From: Candidatus Aciduliprofundum sp.
GTDB lineage: Archaea > Thermoplasmatota > Thermoplasmata > Thermoplasmatales > Aciduliprofundaceae
DNA: 10,199 bases
Reading direction: 5' to 3'
Assembly: GCA_015523135.1 (NCBI GenBank)
Contig: WAKY01000042.1
Span: 1 to 10,199, forward strand
Shown: piece after piece, positions 6,730-10,199 of the stretch
How positions within the stretch are numbered: the stretch's first letter is position 1
Layout: each line of letters begins with the position of its first letter
Translations under genes and position numbers: made by a program
Notes under the pieces: model-generated
The model's input: the letters and a program-made list of their open reading frames with translations, nothing else
Databases searched by the model: none
Told to the model about the DNA's origin: nothing

Positions 6730-7022
6730 GATTCTTCCCTCATCTCATCAACTTCTTCTTTACCTTCCTGCAGAGCATCTTCTACCTCAACATCTAAATT
6801 ACGAAGCAATTCCATAAACTCTCCAAAGTGTTCTTTCTCCTCCTTCGCTATATCCAAAAATACTTTGCGTACTAGGTCATCTTTTGCCAAAGAGGCAAGT
6901 TGCTCGTATAAATTTATGGCATCTAACTCCGCAATTATACCTATACGCACTAACTCTACATCTGGCTCTTCCTTAGCAAGCTTTTTCAATTTCTCGAGAT
7001 CAAAAGGTATTTTTGACAACAT
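6726..7022 (-). CDS. EncFtn-like small ferritin / rubrerythrin-family protein
   Basis: A 98-residue two-helix ferritin-like protein. Residues E32, Y39, E62 and H65 (in AELDAINLYEQLA and KEEKEHFGEF) fall on the same numbers I recall for the ferroxidase site of the encapsulated ferritin of Rhodospirillum rubrum. The central region also closely resembles the N-terminal ferritin-like domain of the Pyrococcus encapsulin as I remember it. Half-length ferritins of this kind build the di-iron site between subunits. After residue 73 the chain is a very acidic tail (VEVEDALQEGKEEVDEMREES) with no obvious encapsulin-targeting peptide. GGTGAT precedes the ATG. It is first in a unit with the phosphodiesterase and DUF308 genes and lies just behind the stress operon. 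Iron oxidation or peroxide detoxification is the likely role; no shell gene is in view. Confidence 0.85.
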   Translation of the reverse strand: MLSKIPFDLEKLKKLAKEEPDVELVRIGIIAELDAINLYEQLASLAKDDLVRKVFLDIAKEEKEHFGEFMELLRNLDVEVEDALQEGKEEVDEMREES

Positions 7023-7052
7023 ATTATCACCATTACTTCATTTAATTACATC

Positions 7053-7067
7053 CATATAAAGATTTTC
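7053..7067 (-). promoter_or_regulatory. BRE/TATA promoter of the EncFtn-like gene
   Basis: On the minus strand GAAAATC is followed by TTTATATG, a good archaeal BRE plus TATA pair, about 35 bases upstream of the ATG at 7022. The start site would fall near 7030, giving a short leader containing the GGTGAT ribosome-binding site. The BRE side abuts the terminator of the upstream operon. Confidence 0.55.
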
Positions 7068-7080
7068 AAAAAATAAAAAA
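7068..7080 (-). terminator. Oligo-T terminator of the stress operon
   Basis: The minus strand carries TTTTTTATTTTTT 13 bases after the peroxiredoxin stop codon with no strong hairpin before it, the usual form of an intrinsic archaeal terminator. It separates the peroxiredoxin gene from the next promoter. Confidence 0.5.
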
Positions 7081-7093
7081 GAGTGGGTAGAGG

Positions 7094-7735
7094 TCAGAGT
7101 GATTTGTGGCAGAGCCACCAGTCGTAACACTCAATCTCGCCCTTCTTCTTTCTCTCTTCCCTGTCTTTTATTGCTTCCACACTTCCGGCAGGTGGAACAA
7201 TCACTCTATCCTTTATCAATTCATTATTTGGCCACTTATGTGGTAGAGCTACACCATTCTTGTCACTTACCTGCAATGCCCTTAGAGCACGGAGTATCTC
7301 ATCCCAATCTCTACCAACTTCTGCTGGATAATACACTATTGCCCTTATTATTCCCTTGGGATCCACCATAAACACAGCTCTTGCCGTCTGTGTAGATCCA
7401 CTGGGTATCATACCTAGCTTCTCTGCAAGGTCACCACGATCATCAGCTATAACGGGAAATTCTATTTCCACTCCCAAGTTATCCTTTATCCATTCCATCC
7501 ACTTCAGATGTGAGAACACTTGATCCACACTCAGTCCTATAACCTCCACGCCAAGCTCTTTGAACTTGTTTAGTCGTATTTGCATCCCATAGAACTCGGT
7601 GGTGCACACCGGCGTGAAATCTGCCGGATGACTGAACAGTACAAACCACTTCCCAGCAAAGTGATCTGGCAACTTCATTTTTCCATGGGTTGTATTAACC
7701 TCTACCTCCGGAAACTTTTCTCCTATCGCTACCAT
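7094..7735 (-). CDS. Archaeal Prx6-type thiol peroxidase (peroxiredoxin)
   Basis: A 213-residue peroxiredoxin that reduces hydrogen peroxide and organic peroxides. The active-site stretch HPADFTPVCTTEF holds peroxidatic C44 with T41, and R119 in QTARAVF completes the usual triad. The long C-terminal arm ends with GEIECYDWWLCHKSL, giving C203 and C209, which match the extra pair known from the Aeropyrum thioredoxin peroxidase; this points to a hexadimeric archaeal Prx6-type enzyme using a C-terminal resolving Cys. Length is normal for that group. It is preceded by a full-consensus ribosome-binding site, and is last in the operon with katG, ferritin and SOR, 17 bases after the small winged-helix gene. 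The electron donor is not encoded here. Confidence 0.95.
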   Translation of the reverse strand: MVAIGEKFPEVEVNTTHGKMKLPDHFAGKWFVLFSHPADFTPVCTTEFYGMQIRLNKFKELGVEVIGLSVDQVFSHLKWMEWIKDNLGVEIEFPVIADDRGDLAEKLGMIPSGSTQTARAVFMVDPKGIIRAIVYYPAEVGRDWDEILRALRALQVSDKNGVALPHKWPNNELIKDRVIVPPAGSVEAIKDREERKKKGEIECYDWWLCHKSL

Positions 7736-7740
7736 TTTCC

Positions 7741-7751
7741 ATCACCTCCTT
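7741..7751 (-). promoter_or_regulatory. Full-length Shine-Dalgarno site of the peroxiredoxin gene
   Basis: AAGGAGGTGAT lies five bases before the ATG and directly after the stop codon of the winged-helix gene. It is a complete match to the 16S 3' tail expected in archaea, implying high translation of this last gene of the operon. Confidence 0.75.
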
Positions 7752-7752
7752 T

Positions 7753-7929
7753 TTAATTTGGTGCGTAATAGCACCTCTTTGGGGAAGTAATCTTCCCCTC
7801 TTTCTTCAACTTTTTCACAATCTTATCTACTTCCTTTTTATCCACTCCAATCATATCTGCAATCTCCTGCGTCTTCAGAGGCTTTCCAGCCTTTTTCATT
7901 GCTTCAAGCACTTCATCCTTGCTCACCAT
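7753..7929 (-). CDS. Small winged-helix DNA-binding protein (58 aa)
   Basis: The minus strand encodes MVSKDEVLEAMKKAGKPLKT at its start, a helix-turn-helix with QEIADMIGVDKKEVDKIVKK, then LKKEGKITSPKRCYYAPN. The layout, helix 1, HTH with spacing like MarR/ArsR-type readers, then a short wing ending in an aromatic strand, is that of a minimal winged-helix domain, and the many lysines suit DNA binding. I recall similar short 'KKEGKI-SPKRCYY' proteins in methanogens and anaerobic bacteria. It starts six bases after the DUF308 stop codon, with only a weak GGAG upstream, and ends 17 bases before the peroxiredoxin ATG. Its single cysteine (C53) lies in the wing. A regulatory role over this operon, perhaps redox-controlled, is inference. 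A structural alternative, such as a ribosome- or RNA-associated helix protein, is not excluded. Confidence 0.8.
   Translation of the reverse strand: MVSKDEVLEAMKKAGKPLKTQEIADMIGVDKKEVDKIVKKLKKEGKITSPKRCYYAPN
7760..7798 (-). promoter_or_regulatory. Two tandem inverted repeats just upstream of the peroxiredoxin RBS
   Basis: In mRNA sense, GGGGAAG-ATTA-CTTCCCC (7781-7798, seven base pairs, four-base loop) is followed five bases later by GGTGC-TATTAC-GCACC (7760-7775, five base pairs, six-base loop). The second stem ends eight bases before the peroxiredoxin Shine-Dalgarno site. They lie within the coding 3' end of the winged-helix gene. They may be an mRNA-processing or stabilising element, an operator, or a by-product of the encoded GKITSPKRCYYAP. 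Confidence 0.4.
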
Positions 7930-7935
7930 AGAACA

Positions 7936-8442
7936 TCATTCTCCGTAGGCACTAAGCATAAGGAGCATTATTCCGTCCAGGAACAACTCGATACCTGCAA
8001 ATAGCCCTATTACCCACTCAGAGTTCTGCGGCCAACCCATGAAGACTAGTATTCCTAGTATAAAGGATAGGATACCTACAATGAGAGGGCTCCACCAGCC
8101 CGAGTATTCAGATCTCACTGCAAAGGCAAATATAGTCTGCACTATACCCATCAGCAAGAACCATGTAGCCATCAGGAATGTTAGTGCAGAGATGGACTCT
8201 GAAGGATAAACGAACATTAGTATACCTATGATTAGCAGTATTATCCCAGCTAAATAGTTGAGCCATCCACCACGGAACCCTGCTATGAAGAATATTATAC
8301 CCCCAAGTACTAGTATCGCTGCTAGGAGTATATGAAATAACCCTGTTGCAAACTCAGGTAGGAGCATGCCTATGAGACCAAGTATCAACAGGATTATACC
8401 ACCGATCTGGTAGTTTCTACGGTCTATATTCACAATTTCCAT
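7936..8442 (-). CDS. DUF308/HdeD-like six-helix membrane protein (copy 2)
   Basis: A 168-residue protein with six predicted helices (about residues 12-28, 36-55, 62-79, 86-107, 118-137, 143-163) showing the DUF308 three-hairpin pattern: GGIILLILGLIGMLLPEFA, LAGIILLIIGILMFVYPSES and VGILSFILGILVFMGWP. The start is uncertain: GTG at 8451 (overlapping the SOR stop as GTGA), ATG at 8445 and ATG at 8442 are all in frame. The last fits best, because GAGTGAT lies four bases upstream. It is wedged between SOR and the winged-helix regulator in the stress operon and is a distant relative of the gene at 5480-6025. Involvement in acid, redox or membrane stress is a guess from the HdeD family name and from position. 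Confidence 0.85.
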   Translation of the reverse strand: MEIVNIDRRNYQIGGIILLILGLIGMLLPEFATGLFHILLAAILVLGGIIFFIAGFRGGWLNYLAGIILLIIGILMFVYPSESISALTFLMATWFLLMGIVQTIFAFAVRSEYSGWWSPLIVGILSFILGILVFMGWPQNSEWVIGLFAGIELFLDGIMLLMLSAYGE

Positions 8443-8447
8443 CATTA

Positions 8448-8795
8448 TCACTCTACATTAACTTCGTTCTGCCAGAGTCCATGGATATTACAGTAGCTCA
8501 GAGCCATCAATTTACCTTTCTTCTCTGTCTTAAAGTGAAAACTCGCTCTTGGCTCTGTTAAAGGATCGCTATGATTTGTAAAATCTACACGGCCCACCAT
8601 TATAGGGAACTGTCCATCCTCGGGCTTGAAATACAGTTCAATCCACGCAATATGGTGCTCTGGTGTATTTGGATGTGGCACTTCTTTGCCCACAGAGACC
8701 TCCACATCAATTATATCGCCGTTCTTCTCGTACTCTATCACAGGCACATGCTTCTCTCCTTTCCAATCTCCACTCTTTATGGTTTCACTCAACAT
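8448..8795 (-). CDS. Superoxide reductase (neelaredoxin, class II)
   Basis: A 115-residue superoxide reductase that reduces superoxide to hydrogen peroxide without making oxygen, the usual superoxide defence of anaerobic archaea. Iron ligands are H16 (in GEKHVPVIE), H41 and H47 (in VPHPNTPEHHIAWIELYF), and C102 and H105 (in SYCNIHGLW), with E14 as the sixth, reversible ligand; E14, H16, H41 and H47 have the numbering of the Pyrococcus enzyme. There is no N-terminal desulforedoxin domain, so it is the one-iron class. A full AAGGAGGTGAT ribosome-binding site overlaps the ferritin stop. Its peroxide product is a substrate for the KatG and peroxiredoxin encoded in the same unit. Electrons normally come from rubredoxin, not encoded here. 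Confidence 0.95.
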   Translation of the reverse strand: MLSETIKSGDWKGEKHVPVIEYEKNGDIIDVEVSVGKEVPHPNTPEHHIAWIELYFKPEDGQFPIMVGRVDFTNHSDPLTEPRASFHFKTEKKGKLMALSYCNIHGLWQNEVNVE

Positions 8796-8800
8796 TTTTA

Positions 8801-8811
8801 ATCACCTCCTT
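8801..8811 (-). promoter_or_regulatory. Full-length Shine-Dalgarno site of the superoxide reductase gene
   Basis: AAGGAGGTGAT starts on the last base of the ferritin stop codon and ends five bases before the SOR ATG. It is identical to the site before the peroxiredoxin gene. Confidence 0.75.
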
Positions 8812-9326
8812 TATTTTTCCTCATTTACGAGAGGAACGTAAGTTCTGGATGCAAGCTCTCTATCAAGCATCAAAAGACCATGTCCTTGGTCTCCAATCAT
8901 CTTCAACATTTGAATAATTTCCTCATCATTCGCTTCCTCTTCAACCTGCTCGTCCACATACCATTGCAAAAGATTGAATGTGGCACGATCTTTTTTCTTT
9001 TCTGCCAAATCCACTAAATCATTAATGCACTGCGTTATGTGTTTCTCATGCTTTAATGTCTCTTCAAAAGCATGCAGCGGAGAGTTCCACTCATGCGGTG
9101 GCTCTTTTATAGTGTAGAGTTTCACTCTACCCCCTCTCTCTATCAAATACCTATAGAACTTCATCGCGTGGTCCTTCTCCTCCTGGTACTGCACGTACAT
9201 CCAGTTGGCAAAGCCCTTCAGGCCCAGGGACTCGAAGTACGCTGACATGGACAGGTACAGGTAAGACGAGTACATTTCCTCGTTTATCTGCCTGTTTATC
9301 GCTTCTTCTATTTCCTTATCTATCAT
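8811..9326 (-). CDS. ftn: Ferritin (bacterial FtnA type, non-heme)
   Basis: A 171-residue four-helix ferritin that oxidises Fe(II) at a di-iron centre and stores the iron in a 24-subunit shell. With the start at 9326 the ferroxidase residues E17, E50, H53, E94, Q127 and E130 fall exactly on E. coli FtnA numbers (NEEMYSSYLYLSM, QEEKDHAMKFYRYL, KHEK, EQVEEE), with Y24 also present, which strongly favours this start over the ATG at 9347. Heme-binding features of bacterioferritin are absent. AAGGAGGTGAA lies three bases before the ATG and inside the katG 3' end, so the two genes overlap by eleven bases. Removing Fe(II) here complements the peroxide-handling genes on the same transcript. Bases 9061-9300 are richer in G+C than the rest of the gene. 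Confidence 0.95.
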   Translation of the reverse strand: MIDKEIEEAINRQINEEMYSSYLYLSMSAYFESLGLKGFANWMYVQYQEEKDHAMKFYRYLIERGGRVKLYTIKEPPHEWNSPLHAFEETLKHEKHITQCINDLVDLAEKKKDRATFNLLQWYVDEQVEEEANDEEIIQMLKMIGDQGHGLLMLDRELASRTYVPLVNEEK

Positions 9327-10199
9327 TTTTTTCACCTCCTTTTTCATCCAATTTTTTATTCATTCTCAAATCAAATCTGTCGAGCATCATAACTTTATTC
9401 CAGGCGTGTATGAAATCTCTAACGAATTTTTCCATCGCATCGTCGGCAGCGTAAACCTCTGATACGGCCCGAAGTTCGTCGTGATGACCGAAAATAAGAT
9501 CAACTCTTGTTGCATTATATTTGAATTCACCCGTTTTTCTGTCGTATCCCTCGAACAAATAGCCATGATTGTCCACCGGCTTCCACTCGATATCCATATC
9601 GAGCAGATTCGCGAAGAAATCGTTGGTCAAAACCCCTAGCCTGTCAGTGAGGACTCCATGGTTTTCGTACCTGTAAATCGCGCCCAACGCCCTCAACCCG
9701 CCGATCAGCACGGTCATCTCTGGAACAGTGAGTCGAAGAAGCTGTGCTTTGTCCACCAAGAAATATTCGGGGGTGGTGTACACATCATCTTCATCGATCA
9801 TGCTCGGATCTCTGAAGTAGTTCCTGAATCCATCGGCGAAAGGCTCTATTTCCCTGTAAAATTCAATTTCGATCTGATCCTGATTTGCGTCCACCCTGCC
9901 GGGGGTGAATGGAACTCTTACGTCAAATCCTGCATTCTTCGCCGCCTCTTCGATGGCAGCGCATCCGCCGAGAACTATCAGATCAGCGATGGAAACTCTC
10001 TTATTGCTTCCCTTTCCCTCATTTTCCTCGTTGAATTCCCGCTGAATCTTTTCGTACACTCCGATGACTTTCTTCAAATCCTCCGGATGGTTTACTTCCC
10101 ACTGATTCATCGGGTCCAGCCGGATTTTCGCACCGTTTGCGCCGCCTCTCCTGTCAGAATCTCTGTATGTTGATGCCGATGACCATGCGGTGTAAACCA
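9316..10199 (-). CDS. katG: Catalase-peroxidase KatG (C-terminal part; 5' end outside window)
   Basis: The frame is open to the right edge and gives 293 residues of the C-terminal domain of a catalase-peroxidase, a bifunctional heme enzyme that removes peroxide. Recognisable family stretches are STYRDSDRRGGANGAKIRLDP, WEVNHPEDL, ADLIVLGGCAAIEEAAKNAG, GVLTNDFFANLLDMDIEWKP, DRKTGEFKYNATRVDLIFG and VRDFIHAWNKVMMLDRFDL. The heme-binding catalytic domain lies beyond the window, so its integrity cannot be judged. KatG proteins normally end within a residue or two of 'RFDL'; here 16 extra residues (RMNKKLDEKGGEKNDR) follow, encoding the ferritin ribosome-binding site. Sampled lines have roughly 45-58% G+C against 32-38% in most sampled lines of other genes, suggesting horizontal transfer, commonly reported for archaeal katG. 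It is upstream of ferritin and SOR in the stress operon. Confidence 0.95.
   Translation of the reverse strand, partial: VYTAWSSASTYRDSDRRGGANGAKIRLDPMNQWEVNHPEDLKKVIGVYEKIQREFNEENEGKGSNKRVSIADLIVLGGCAAIEEAAKNAGFDVRVPFTPGRVDANQDQIEIEFYREIEPFADGFRNYFRDPSMIDEDDVYTTPEYFLVDKAQLLRLTVPEMTVLIGGLRALGAIYRYENHGVLTDRLGVLTNDFFANLLDMDIEWKPVDNHGYLFEGYDRKTGEFKYNATRVDLIFGHHDELRAVSEVYAADDAMEKFVRDFIHAWNKVMMLDRFDLRMNKKLDEKGGEKNDR
9331..9341 (-). promoter_or_regulatory. Ribosome-binding site that decides the ferritin start
   Basis: AAGGAGGTGAA lies within the katG coding end, four bases before the ATG at 9326 and after the alternative ATG at 9347. It rules in favour of the shorter ferritin. Confidence 0.75.

Noticed and set aside
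9658..10173. 171-codon open frame on the plus strand
   Set aside because: It is antisense to katG, whose conserved motifs fill the same bases; the frame is a by-product of the GC-richer codons.
1..10199. tRNA genes, CRISPR arrays, insertion sequences
   Set aside because: No cloverleaf-like sequence, regularly spaced repeats or transposase coding region was seen on either strand.

Overview
The window reads as a chromosomal segment of a euryarchaeon. The evidence is a 54-residue four-CxxC zinc-ribbon gene directly upstream of archaeal-type elongation factor 1-beta, TATA-like boxes about 25 bases before apparently leaderless genes, Shine-Dalgarno sequences complementary to an archaeal 16S tail (AAGGAGGTGAT), a GTP-type PEP carboxykinase, and a superoxide reductase with iron-ligand spacing like Pyrococcus. 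The mix suggests an anaerobic, probably heterotrophic, possibly thermophilic lineage; a Thermoplasmata/Aciduliprofundum-like host is my best guess, with low certainty. No rRNA, tRNA, CRISPR array or insertion sequence is visible, and no stretch over 300 bases lacks a gene.

Left part (1-2120, minus strand): the N-terminal 482 residues of a secreted DUF4430 plus PQQ-like beta-propeller protein run off the left edge. Upstream of it lies the zinc-ribbon/aEF1B pair. Middle (2121-5483): a DUF998 membrane protein (+) overlaps head-on with a DUF2284 cysteine-cluster protein (-). The latter is divergent from a NifX-like protein (+), which is followed by pckG (+), whose promoter sits on the NifX-like stop codon.

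Right part (5480-10199, all minus): two adjacent transcription units. The promoter-distal one is an EncFtn-like small ferritin, a glycerophosphodiester phosphodiesterase with a TTG start, and a DUF308/HdeD-like membrane protein, joined by 4-base overlaps. The other, upstream, is a tightly packed oxidative-stress operon: katG (C-terminal part only) > ferritin > superoxide reductase > second DUF308/HdeD-like protein > a 58-residue winged-helix protein > peroxiredoxin, ending at an oligo-T terminator.

Together the right-hand genes could reduce superoxide to peroxide (SOR), remove peroxide (KatG, peroxiredoxin) and store the iron that would otherwise drive Fenton chemistry (ferritin). A tiny putative regulator and two related membrane proteins of unknown role lie among them. 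The katG part is visibly richer in G+C than most of the window and runs into the ferritin ribosome-binding site with a non-canonical tail, suggesting an acquired gene spliced onto a resident ferritin operon.
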